The notes: a model not told the origin generated them from the sequence alone. 30,419 nucleotides of DNA from Glomus cerebriforme (GCA_003550305.1 QKYT01000037.1:252444-282862), one strand, 5' to 3'. Counted from the first letter of the stretch, positions 1 to 9,883 are shown. Translations and numbers: made by a program.

Positions 1-369
1 TCGAATCCGAATCGATTCGACCGATTGTTTAATTTTGCCCAAATTTTATAAAGCTGGCCAAAATTGCCTTATTTGGACCTTATGTAACGTTACACAAGCC
101 AAAAAAGGCAATTTTATTTCTCTCAAAAATTGGAATTTTGGGATACACAAGACTCCCAAAAAGGCAATTTTCTTGCAGATCATTTAATTCCGGCTGGAAT
201 TATGAATCACGTGACATCGGTATCGAATTCGAACCGAATTCGAATCGAATCCGAATTGATTTAATTTGATTCGTTCGAATATCGAATTGAATTTGAACGA
301 TTCGTGATTCGATCGAATCGAATTCGAATCTGATTCAATTCGATTCGATTCGATTCGTGCGGAACACTA
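1..369. mobile_element. Partial non-autonomous element of TCGAATC words with hAT-like end
   Basis: Bases 1-30 and about 220-355 consist of overlapping degenerate words such as GAATTCGAATCGAATC. Between them lies a unique AT-rich core (about 31-220) with a short internal duplication of ACACAAG...AAAAAGGCAATTTT near 91 and 145. The right end, read on the minus strand, is TAGTGTTCCGCACGAATC. This matches the YARNG start typical of hAT transposon ends and resembles the start of the element at 8511 (TAGGGATATGCA). The left end lies outside the window, so terminal inverted repeats and target duplication cannot be tested. No coding capacity is seen. The hAT assignment is an inference from end structure only. 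Confidence 0.5.
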
Positions 370-377
370 CATGAGGT

Positions 378-460
378 TAATTGACAATGCAATTATTTAT
401 CGAATATTATCACAATGATAATTGATGATGCAGTTATTTATCAAATATTATCACAATAAT
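378..460. repeat. Two-copy tandem repeat, about 42 bp
   Basis: Two adjacent copies begin AATTGACAATGCAATTATTT (378) and AATTGATGATGCAGTTATTT (420). Each continues with ATC[GA]AATATTATCACAAT. A shorter third partial copy may begin at about 461. No coding content is seen. Confidence 0.7.
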
Positions 461-586
461 AATTGATAATATTTACGCAATTTTTTATACCAATAGTTGT
501 TAAACACATTATATACTGTTACACAATACCCATATATCAATACCACTTAATATTTTTTCAATATAATAAATAGTTATAAGTATTAG

Positions 587-760
587 TTATTTACTGATCT
601 AGTAGTATATAAATGGGTTATCATCTGAAGGATAATCATCCATTTATATATTAAACTAGATCAGTAAATAATTTTTTTATCATCCTAGATATACTAATTG
701 GTCCGCCAGTTTATAACTGACAGAAAAAATCCTAAATACCAATTAGTAGCCAGATGATAA
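587..760. mobile_element. Double hairpin, MITE-like
   Basis: Two adjacent long hairpins. The first has outer arms TTATTTACTGATCT (587-600) and AGATCAGTAAATAA (658-671), with inner complementarity between GTATATAAATGG and CCATTTATATA around 605-652. The second pairs TTATCATC plus TACTAATTGGT (677-702) with ACCAATTAGTA plus GATGATAA (738-760). Such structures are typical of miniature inverted-repeat elements or foldback repeats. No target duplication is obvious. The superfamily is unknown. Confidence 0.6.
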
Positions 761-762
761 TA

Positions 763-1333
763 AATAATTATTATATACTATAATTATAATTTTATTTATT
801 TTAAATTTACTTATTTAATAAATATATTAAAATTTTAATTAAATTTTATTAAAATTTATAAAAAATCTTTAAAATCAGATTCAGATTATTATATTAGCCA
901 ATATTAAACATAATTCTAGCCAAATTTAAAAATAATTTGTACCAAAACCGTCTGATTAGTTTCAGAAAATTTTTTCTTTTAAAATATCTTACTAACGATA
1001 TGTTCTTTTTTTGTCACTATGAATGGACGGAGGAAGCAGCAATGGCTCTTTCCCTATAGGTACTAATGACCTCTACCCATCCATAAAGAAGGGGCTTTTC
1101 GCAAGATTAATTTAAAAAAAAATTAATTAAAAAAAAGCAAAAAAAATGAAAAAAGGCTTATTATATACTTTTTGTATCACGTGTATCATATATATGAGTC
1201 GCAGTTTATTTTAAAAAAAAAACTATACGTCATGCTTATTAATTAAGCTGCAGCTGCAGTTTATTTTAGTCATTTAAACCTTAAATCAGCAACTTTTAAT
1301 CCATTTGAACTTAGTTCTAGAAATTGAGAAATA
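763..1333. other. AT-rich intergenic, no gene
   Basis: No supported gene. The stretch is AT-rich except for a GC-richer island at about 1020-1100 (GGACGGAGGAAGCAGCAATG and following), which is open in no frame for a useful length and may be a transposon scrap. A CTGCAGCTGCAG palindrome lies at 1248-1259, and a CACGTG with no gene next to it at about 1178. Confidence 0.5.
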
Positions 1334-2954
1334 GTAAGTTTCTTTGCGAAACTTTTATTTTTTTTTAGAAACACTTATTAACGTTTCTTTTTTTTCTTGT
1401 AGGTTCTCCAAACTCTTCGGTCTGAAATGGGAAGGGAAAAGGTAAATTTCTTTGTGAAACTTACTATTTTTTTTGTTTTTTTNAGAAATGCTTATTAACG
1501 TTTCTTTTTTTTTTTATAGGTTTTCTAAACTTTTTGGTCTGGAATGGAAAGGGAAAACAATAAGTTTCTTTGCAAAACTTACCATTTTTTTTGTTTTTTT
1601 TAGAAACGCTTATTAACGTTTTTTTTTTGTAAGTTCTCTAAACTCTTCAGTTCAGAATGGAAAGGGAAAAGTAAGTTTCTTTGAAGGGAAAACAGTAAGT
1701 TTCTTTGCAAAACTTACCATTTTTTTTGTTTTTTTTAGAAACGCTTATTAACGTTTTTTTTTTGTAGGTTCTCTAAACTCTTCAGTTCAGAATGGAAAGG
1801 GAAAAGTAAGTTTCTTCATAAAACTTACCATTTTTTTTTGTTTTTTTTTTAGAAACGTTACTAACATTTCTTTTTTTCATTTTTTTTGTAGAATCAGGCT
1901 TTTTTTCAATTTTGGCTTAAAAATCTAATAAGTTTTGAAGTTGTCAAAACTTTCTTTTTAGAACATAAGTTTCATAACGAAACTTCATTTTTTTTTGTTT
2001 TTTTTTAAGAAATGTTCTAACCGAATGTTTCTTCTTTTTTTGTAGATTCAGTCCTGGAGATTTGGGATTGAAAACGTAAGTTTCGTAACAAATCATATCA
2101 TTACAAAACTATTTTTTTTTGTTATTTTTTTTTTTAAGAAATGTTCTAACCAAACATTTCTTCTTTTTTTTTATAGATTCAGCTCTGGAAATTTGGGATT
2201 GGAAACTTTCTTTTTGGAATGTAAGTTTCATAATGAAACTTTATTTTTTTTTATTTTTTTTTTAAGAAATATTCTAACCAAATGTTTCTTCTTTTTTTTG
2301 TAGATTCAGCTCTGGGAATTCAGAATTGGAATCGTAAGTTTTGTAACGTTCATTTTGCTATGAAACTTCATTTTTTTTTGTTTTTTTCTTTAAGAAATGT
2401 TCTAACTGAATGTTTCTTTTTTTTGTAGATTTAGCTCTGGAAATTCAGAATTGGAATCATAAGTTTTGTAATGTTCATTTTGCTATGAAACTTCATTTTT
2501 TTTTTGTTTTTTTCTTTAAGAAACATTTTAACTGAACGTTTCTTTTTTTTGTAGATTCAGTTTTAGAAATTCAGAATCAGAAAAGAAATGTAAGTTTCAT
2601 AACGAATTACTTTATTACGAACTTTCATTTTTTTTTGGTTTTTTTCTTTAAAAAACATTCTAACTAAACGTTTCTTCTTTTTTTTGTAGATTCAGCTCTA
2701 AAAATTCAGAATTGGAAACGTAAGTTTTGTAATGTTCATTTCGTTATGAAATTTCATTTTTTTTTGTTTTTTTTAAGAAATGTTCTAACTGAACGTTTCT
2801 TTTTTTGTAAATTCAGCTCTGAGAATTCAGAATCGGAAAAGAAACGTAAGTTTTGTAATGAATTACTTTATCATTTTTTTATTTTTTCTTTCTTTATTAG
2901 AAACGTTCTAATCAACCATTTTTTCTTTTTTGTAGTTTACTTCTAAAACATAAG
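1334..2954 (+). repeat. Tandem array of about 13 exon/intron-like units
   Basis: Units of about 100-130 bp repeat head to tail. Each has, in order: a donor-like GTAAGT (1334, 1671, 1695, 1806, 2076, 2221, 2334, 2590, 2720, 2846; decayed to ATAAGT or GTAAAT elsewhere), long T-tracts, a branch-like TTCTAAC or TTATTAAC, a second T-tract, and TGTAG or ATAG (near 1400, 1515, 1763, 1888, 2042, 2173, 2300, 2425, 2552, 2686, 2932). A 30-39 nt exon-like segment follows. Two subfamilies are visible. Before about 1810 the segment reads like GTTCTCTAAACTCTTC...; after 2040 it reads ATTCAGCTCTGGAAATTC.... Many later segments are exactly 30 nt, and one frame gives a decapeptide like FSSGNLGLET. Others are 35 nt or carry stops, so an intact gene is not supported. 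It could be a decayed gene grown by exon-intron duplication, or a satellite. Confidence 0.8.
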
Positions 2955-3362
2955 TTTTTTAACATTTGTTTTATTATGAAACTTTATTTTTTTTTGTTTA
3001 TATGTTTTTTCTTATTTTTATCGCTTATCACTTGACATTTTTTTTTATTTTTATTGTTTAACATTTTTTTTCTTATTTTATAGTTACATTTTTTATTTTT
3101 ATCATTTAACATTTTTTCTTATTTTTATCACTACATTTTTTTCGTTTAGTTAGTTTAGTTTANTTTTACATTGTTTTATAATATTTTATATAATAAAATA
3201 AATGCAAAAAATTATTTATCCTTTATAAAATATTATCATATTGGTTAAATTTCAATTTTTATCATTTGTATTTCTTATTGTTCAGGTTATTTATCGTTAG
3301 CATATTTATTGGTATTTATCAAAATCAATGTTTATTGTTTAAATATTTATTGATATTTATCA
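2955..3362. other. T-rich decaying repeat tail, no gene
   Basis: This continues the T-rich character of the preceding array as imperfect repeats of CATTTTTT[C/A]TTATTTTTATC (about 3000-3140). AT-rich sequence with several TATTTATC words follows. One N lies at 3163. No gene is seen. Confidence 0.5.
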
Positions 3363-3712
3363 TTAAAGTTAAAATCTGGCACATCTAAAATCTGTGCCAG
3401 GTTACACCAATTATATGGCTTAAAGTATGTAACATATTTTTTCAAAAAATATATTTAAGTCAAATTTTACTGCAAAAACCTAACTTGATGCTTTAAGTAA
3501 ACTTGTAGAGCGAGCAAAAATACATCTCTAAACATAATTTTTTAAGGTCTAACAATAAGTATATTAAGCTCTATTTTAAAAAAAAAATCGTAAAAAAAAT
3601 TATTGTAACGCATGTGCTGATCACTTTGCTAATCATTTTCAAAAAAGTATTTTACAGTATAACATAATCGGCATAACCTGGCACAGATTTCAGAAATGCT
3701 AAAATCTGATGT
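3363..3712. mobile_element. MITE-like element with long terminal inverted repeats
   Basis: The perfect 15-mer ATCTGTGCCAGGTTA (3390-3404) pairs with TAACCTGGCACAGAT (3674-3688), and weaker complementarity extends both inward and outward over roughly 35-40 bp. A 7 bp TTTATCA at 3356-3362 recurs at 3713-3719 and may be the target duplication, though it is AT-rich enough to arise by chance. The interior has no open frame. This is most likely a non-autonomous DNA transposon of unknown superfamily. Confidence 0.65.
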
Positions 3713-4326
3713 TTTATCACTATTTATCCACATTGAATTCATTTGACGAGTTTGATTATTATCGATATATATCACATATTATAATTAATGTGATAAATAA
3801 TGATAAAGAAATATGTATCACTATATATCCCCTGAAAAAATTTCCTGATATATATTATGTATTAATAAAATATAAAATAGTATAATATTTTATCTTATAA
3901 AAAGAATTAGTGTACATCAAAAATTTTATATGTACATATGACATCACAAAAATGTGCACAATGTGTACATGACTTTCAGTTCAAATTTTACATACTGAAT
4001 CGAGACATACCCAAAGATACAACCATAACTTGCCAACTATTAAGCAATAATACCCAGTAGTTTGCAATTATAAATATTGTTCATCCTGTAATACAGGACA
4101 TTAAATAATAATTCATTTTTTTTAAATAAAGAAAACTTTTAAAATATATACAAATTTATATTTTATAAATTGTTTTTTATTGACATTAATTCCAATTTTG
4201 AATTAAAAATGCTTAAATATCAATTTATATTTATTTATAAAAAGTAATCGTATAATTTTTATAAATCTGTTTATATAAAATATGATCACATATTTAGTAT
4301 TATACAATGAAATCATTTTTATAATG
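3713..4326. other. AT-rich intergenic, no gene
   Basis: No supported gene or RNA. A cluster of TGTACAT, GTGCAC and TGTGTACAT words lies at 3910-3970. The rest is low-complexity AT sequence. Confidence 0.5.
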
Positions 4327-4613
4327 AAGGACTGATCAGTTTAGATACCAACTTTGTTATATCGAGGCGTGCTGTAACAAATTAAAGATCTTTTGACTTT
4401 GATTCAACTCAATTGACTCAAACTTGTTTGGAGAACTAATTAATACAAAAAAAATTAGTAAATCAGTTCAGTTTTCTGTATTTACCGACCGATATCAGTT
4501 TGGTCAAAAACTGAACTGAATGTTTTGGTAAATTACTAATACCGATACTGATAATTTTGGTTCAGTATCAGTTTTAGCAAATACTGAACCAAACTAAACT
4601 GATCAGATTCCTA
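4327..4613. mobile_element. Non-autonomous element of AACTGA/CAGT words with inverted ends
   Basis: The left end AAGGACTGATCAGTTTAG (4327-4344) is inverted at the right as TAGGAATCTGATCAGTTTAG (minus strand, starting at 4613). The interior (about 4460-4590) is built of degenerate words CAGTTTTGG, AACTGAAC and GATACTGA. The right end starts TAGGA, which fits the YARNG rule of hAT ends. It falls just where the transposase-like reading frame on the right (4614 onward, minus) stops matching its family, suggesting insertion into that transposon. No target duplication was found. Confidence 0.5.
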
Positions 4614-6110
4614 TCTAGATATTGATTGTAGTTTATTTTTAAAGATCTTTAATCTGAAAAATCTTAGTATTTTAGCTAATTTATAATTTATTTCATCTAT
4701 TAAAGAATTATCATGCTGTATCTTTATTGGCAATTGTGTGAATTTAATTTGATAACTAAATAAATCTAAATCAAGATGATGCATTCTATTTAGTACCACT
4801 GTAGCACTATATATATTTATATTACTTTAAATAGATAAAATAATTTTTTTTTTAAACAAGGATAAAATAATTAATTAATTAAAACTTGTGTATAAATATT
4901 TATGTAAATAAAATATAACAAATAATACAAACTTATAAAAGTTTTCAGATACATTTTCAATATAAACAGATTTTTTTGATTCTATTTAAAATAATAGTAC
5001 ATATTATTATACATTTGCAACTCCATTTCTTCTATTGATAAATCAATATTGGTAAGATTATCTTTTGAAATTAAATAAAAATGGCATGAAAAATTTGACA
5101 TTGATGACTTATAAGTAAAATAATATGTTACAGCTTCTAGCCAATCAGTAATTACAATAGAAACTTGAGAAAAAAAACAAAAGATTTGATTATTTAAACT
5201 TAAATCTATGCTATTTTTTGATTCAAAATAGGTTTTAAAAGTACTTGTAAAGATTTGTAAAAGGCAGTACAAGCTGCAATTTTGAATTTTTCATTATGTT
5301 TTAGAATTGGTAAGTATCCCAATAATTGTTTTGCATCTGATTTATTACGTCTCCAATTCACAATATTTTCAATTGATATATAAATAGGATAAAGCTGAGA
5401 TTTTTCTAGTATATTAATATTAGATACATCTGAATATGATAAAAGATAAGAGTCTTATGGTAAGAATTTTTTTTGTATTTTTTCACCATATTCCAGTATT
5501 TTGTTCACTATATCCTTTTTTTTTTTTACTTTAAGATTTTTAGAAGTTAGTGTAAAGTTTTGTGAAATATCAGGAATTTTTAATATATTTTTTATACAAC
5601 TTATTAAACTCTGATAATAAAAGTAATATCCATCATTATTATAAGTAACTATGCAAGTTTTACTAAATTGAAAATTTGGCAAGTTTATATTATCTATATA
5701 TTTATGTTCTTGTTAAATAGACTTCGAAAAAGAAGATTGGCTAAAATTTAAATGTTTATTAAAAAATTTTATAATAGTATTGCCTATCATATTACTAAGA
5801 TTATGTTTTATAACTAAAGTTATTAAATCAGTATATGCTTGGTTTAGATAATTTGCATTCACTTCAGATTCAACTATTTAAGTTCTTCTAAAATATTTTT
5901 ATAATTTTGATTATTATGACTTAAAAAACTCTAATTATCTTCATAATCCAAAAACTTTGATTATTTTCATAACTATAAAAATTCTGATCTTCATAATTTG
6001 AAAAATTCTCATCTTCNTAGACTTGATTTTCATAATTNGTCTAATTTTAACAAAAATATTAAGAATTAATTGTACTAAAAATATTTAAAAAATTTATACT
6101 ATTTACAAAC
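4614..6110 (-). mobile_element. Decayed Plavaka-like transposase remnant
   Basis: Read on the minus strand, several frames with shifts and stops between them give pieces in the order of a Plavaka-type (CACTA-related) transposase. There is an acidic N-terminal stretch (about 5930-6020, NYEDQNFYSYENNQ), then YSDVSNI (about 5430) and NWRRNKSDAKQLLGYLP (about 5308-5357). FYKSLQVLLKP follows, then a frameshift near 5230 into VSIVITDWLEAVTYYFTYKS and CHFYLISKD. The last piece is RMHHLDLDLFSYQIKFTQ with LKIFKNKLQSISR (4614-4785). The tryptophan-arginine-rich motif and the HHLDLGLF-like motif are those I know from this family in Glomeromycotina. There is no intact frame, so it is a pseudogene, and it appears cut by the element at 4327-4613. 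Two N bases (6017, 6038) fall in the acidic region. Family assignment is from memory of motifs. Confidence 0.7.
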
Positions 6111-6500
6111 TTACCTTATATGAATTTCCAAAGAAAATCTTTCATTATTTAATAACATATTACTAATATTAGTAATAAGGCTCAATTCTTCACCACTAGA
6201 TAACAATAGTTGACAAATATTAACATATTAGCTATACAGTTTTATTGCTAAATGTTCTTGGACAAAATGCATACTTAAATGATGATATTTGAGTATATTA
6301 GTTTTTAAAATTCTAAATTTTTAATAAAATAATTTGTTGTTTTTGTAAAATTATTTTTTTGTTGCTTTTTAAAGTTATTTTATTATATATTTTTAGAATT
6401 TTTAAAAAAATTACTGCTGATTTATTTCAGTTCAAAGTTTTACTAATTAACTAAATAATTAAAGCCAATTGAATTAGTCAATGATTATTATTTTGGTCAC
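6111..6500. other. AT-rich, no gene
   Basis: Beyond the recognisable 5' end of the Plavaka-like remnant, this could hold its decayed leader, but no motif is seen. AT-rich low-complexity sequence. Confidence 0.4.
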
Positions 6501-6728
6501 ATAAGAAATTTGCTTTATTTATTTACTTAATTTTTGTATTTATTATTTGTATTTAAAAGATAGATAATTTCAGCTGTATAAGAAATTTGCTTTATTTATT
6601 TACTTAATTTTTGTATTTATTATTTGTATTTGAAAGATAATTTCGGCCGCATAAGAAATTCGCTTTATTTATTTACTTAATTTTTGTATTTATTATTTGT
6701 ATTTGAAAAATGGATAATTTTGGTTGCA
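6501..6728. repeat. Three-copy tandem repeat, 73-77 bp
   Basis: Copies start at 6501, 6578 and 6651 with ATAAGAAATT[T/C]GCTTTATTT, continue ATTTACTTAATTTTTGTATT, and end in a variable segment (AAAGATAGATAATTTCAG or AAAGATAATTTCGG). The second copy is 4 bp shorter because of a GATA deletion. The repeats are nearly identical, so the expansion is recent. No coding content. Confidence 0.9.
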
Positions 6729-7420
6729 ATTTAACTACCAATCATTTTATCTGTATAATTTTGGGTACTTTTATTTTTGTTAAAACTTGTAAATATACTT
6801 TATTTATTTATTTATTTTATTTTTATATTTATAATATCATAAATTTATAAATATTATGCATAATTTTACACAATATTATATCTGATTAAAATTGTTTATG
6901 ATGAATAAGATTAATGTAATTTTTAAAGTATTTTAATATGTAATAATGTGTAAATATTTTAATCTGTAAGTATATGAAATATTTCATTTTTAATGTAAGT
7001 TTACAGAATATTTTGCCTGTAATACTATATAATTATTATAATCACGAAGTTAATCGAATTTATTATAATTAAAGAAATTCTATAAAAGAATATATGATTA
7101 CAGTATAATAAATCATGAATATACTCTCTAAAAATAGAAAAGCATAACTTATCATATGAGAAGCAGATTTGTAAGGATGGTTCTTATTACCAAAGGCCCT
7201 TAGCATTAGGTTCTTATGCTTAATCTAATTCCTTCTGATCCTGTACTAGTAATGAATCAAAATAATTAACTAGTTTATGTAACAATTATGAATCTTTATC
7301 TAAATCTAAGTCTAAATCTAAATTTTCATAATAAATACTATTATACATCCCATCTACTAGTTTTGATAATTTTGATAACTTTTTAACAATAATATTATCT
7401 AATCTATTATTTTCCTTGAT
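6729..7420. other. AT-rich spacer, no intact gene
   Basis: Mostly AT-rich with no supported gene. A short CTAAAT/CTAAGT hexamer-like run lies at about 7295-7325. The right end may include the 3' tail of the retroelement remnant that follows on the minus strand. Confidence 0.4.
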
Positions 7421-9030
7421 AATCTGATGAACACCATTCTTCTATCTAGTATAGGCACAAAGATCACATAAGGCAGAACTTTCTATAGGTTAATAAAATT
7501 CATCCATGGGCATATCTGCAATGAAATGATAAATCTTTTTGTTGTATGGTAAGGCTAGTACATGGGTAGGAGATGAATCATTAGACAACGAAGCTTCCTA
7601 TTTTTTAAAAATTTGATTTCTGGGTAGCCAGATGTAATAGTGGAATACTTGGATAAAAAATATTGTTAATTTGTTCAAAATTTGTAAGGAGATACATTTT
7701 GAATGAACAATATTATTGATATAGATAAAACATGAATGAAGTGAAGTGTGTGAAATATCAACCAATCTCTATTATCACTATCCATATGTACTTCAGAAAT
7801 AAAGAAAAATTGTAGGAACAAGAAAAAGTTAGTTTTTGTATTAATATTAGAATCTTCATTAAAAGGATTCCAGTTGTTAATAAATTTGAATAAATTATCT
7901 ATGGCTTTATTTTTCACTTTATTCCATTTTAAGATCAGATTCAGGCATTAAGTTAGATGGAAAAGAGTTTTCTGTTTTTTGTTGCAGAAAAAGCATTAAT
8001 ACGTTATAAATTTGCTAGAATTATGCTCTTTCATAATGTTAAGTGTGAGAAGAGCTATTATGAGCAGTTTTAGGTATCTGGTGAAACTCTCATATATAGT
8101 TGAATAAAAATACAATGAGTTATTTTTTATATAAAAAGCAGTCCATAATGATTTCTAGTATATGAAAGAATACATGCTATCATATAAGTCAGAGTTATAA
8201 TACACCGTGGACCATTTGGATACAAATTCAGCATCATACAATAATTTAATGAAAGAATGAATGAATTGTTCTATTGGTAAGTTATTCCATATTAATTGAT
8301 GTTAAACATGTTAAAAGTCATAAAATATGTAATTTCCTATATATCTTGAGTAATATGTTCCTTTTTTTGCCAATTGATCTGCTGTTTTATTATAGGTATT
8401 ACTTGCATGATCTTTGACTTTAACTAGGTTAAAGGATAAATGTTTACCTTCTATTAAATTGATAATGAAAAGAATGAATAATTTATTAGTACATTTGAAT
8501 AAATTTCTACTAGGGATATGCAATTTGATTTGACATTTGACATTTGATTTGAATTTGATTCGAATTTGCAAATTCAAATCAGTTTTTTTTTGATTTGATT
8601 CAAAAATTCTTTAATTTGATTGGTTAATTTAACAAATATTTGATATTTGATTTGAATTTGATTTGAATTTAATTCAAATCTGATTTGATTTGACAAATTC
8701 AAATTGGCTTTATATTTGATTTGATTTGAGTTTGAGAAATCCTAATTTCTACAATTAATAAAACCTATATTTAAAAAAAAATTCTATGTCATCTAAGGCC
8801 ATTTGACTATCAGAATAAATTGTTAATGTAGAATATGAAGGAATAGCTAAAACTGCCATAAAGATCAAAAGATGATTCTGCTGTCTTATTATTAGCCATT
8901 AATAAGTCCTCTAATATATTTTGGATGTTATAATCCTGAATATATTTTCTGATCAGCAGAACATCATATGACAAACAATCAGAGAGGTTTATGGAAGGAA
9001 CAACTTCATGTAAGACCATTTCGTGTTAGT
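7421..9030 (-). mobile_element. Decayed retroelement 3' end with RNase H domain
   Basis: On the minus strand, fragments read in the order of the C-terminal part of a non-LTR-type retroelement polyprotein. First comes an RNase H segment with STLTIYSDSQMALDDI (about 8795-8835), including the DSQ motif. After an interruption comes FNLVKVKDHASNTYNKTADQ plus LAKKG (about 8355-8430), the last RNase H motif with His and Asp. A CFFC...H...C zinc-knuckle-like motif follows at about 7935-7995 with one in-frame stop, then a decayed tail. Many stops and shifts make this a pseudogene, and no reverse transcriptase domain is present in the window. The RNase H motif is split by the 233 bp element at 8511-8743. 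In-frame coding similarity resumes on both sides, so the insertion is younger than the retroelement. Confidence 0.75.
8511..8743. mobile_element. hAT-like MITE made of AATTTGATT words
   Basis: The 233 bp insert starts TAGGGATATGCAATTTG and ends GAGAAATCCTA. It is flanked by the 9-mer AATTTCTAC at 8502-8510 and 8744-8752, which includes an 8 bp target duplication as hAT transposases make. The ends begin TAGG on each strand, with imperfect inverted repeats. The interior is nearly all degenerate TTTGATTTGAATTTG words. It has no coding capacity and must rely on a transposase encoded elsewhere. It sits inside the RNase H domain of the surrounding retroelement remnant. Confidence 0.75.
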
Positions 9031-9820
9031 GATGGTAATATAAGTTCGTGGAGAAATGCTCCAAAGATGAATTATTCTCTCTTGATACAGATTTATCCTT
9101 GAATATATTATATAATATTTATTATATAATATTATGTATTATATTAATTTACAAATTAACAATATTTTAATATAAACTAATATTTTTAAACCTTATTAAT
9201 GTTTTTTATTATCTGTAAAAACTGTTTTTTTTGCTTATAAATAATAATTTATTATTTTAAAAATAAGAAAAAATTTATTTTTCATCTGAATTTTAATATA
9301 TAAATATGATAAGTAATTTTGCCCACTCTACAAATTTACTTAAAATCTTAAAGAATATTATAAATACTGTTTTTTAGATTTACAGTATTTTTAACATGGA
9401 AAGTGAGAAATATTTGAATCTTATTCTGGATGAGAAATAAATTCACTCTAAAAATAATTATATTTCTTTTTTTATAATTTAAACTATTTATTAAACAAAA
9501 TAAAGAAAACATTTTATAAAATTTAAATTACTAAAATTTCTTTTACCAGCTAAAGATAAATATAATAAAAATTACATAAATAATCTCTAGTGAATTTTAC
9601 CTTCTGGTAAATTATTTTTAAATTAACTTTTAGTAAAATTCACCTCTGGTAAACATTAAAATTATTCTTTAAATTATATATTTAGTTATATTGTTCGGCT
9701 GGAATTTCAAAGTTCAAAAACAAATTAGCATGTGAAAGGCTTATAGACAGCATAATTCTTTAATAGTTAAACGTGTTCTGCATATCGCGTTTTTTGAATC
9801 TCACAGATCTCACAGTTAAG
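9031..9820. other. AT-rich intergenic with a small hairpin
   Basis: No gene is seen. Around 9105-9150 there are nested TATATAATATT palindromes. At 9590-9643 GTGAATTTTAC pairs with GTAAAATTCAC, and the words ACCTTCTGGTAA and ACCTCTGGTAAA follow the two arms, a minute foldback repeat. The right end becomes the promoter of the cytochrome b561 gene. Confidence 0.5.
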
Positions 9821-9821
9821 A

Positions 9822-9883
9822 CCAATCAACCGATTTAAAGCGCTATTGTATGAAGTAGATCATCCATACTAAATTTATAAATA
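9822..9883 (+). promoter_or_regulatory. CCAAT and TATA elements of the cytochrome b561 gene
   Basis: CCAAT lies at 9822-9826 and TATAAATA at 9876-9883, 32 bp before the ATG at 9915. The spacing suits a TATA promoter with a very short leader; the start site itself is not shown by sequence. Confidence 0.5.

Noticed and set aside
1020..1100. GC-richer island considered as 5S rRNA, tRNA or SINE
   Set aside because: No box A/box B pair, no cloverleaf and no 5S core match seen; left as unexplained.
2746..2946. Open frame of 66 codons in the tandem array
   Set aside because: It reads through T-tracts (poly-Phe) and acceptor-like sites; low-complexity by-product of the repeat.
1334..2954. CRISPR-like array
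   Set aside because: Repeats are long, diverged and contain splice-like signals; there are no unique spacers of fixed length, and the context is fungal nuclear DNA.
4982..5682. Independent small genes on the minus strand
   Set aside because: Their peptides fall in order along a Plavaka-type transposase and are separated by frameshifts, so they are pieces of one decayed element.
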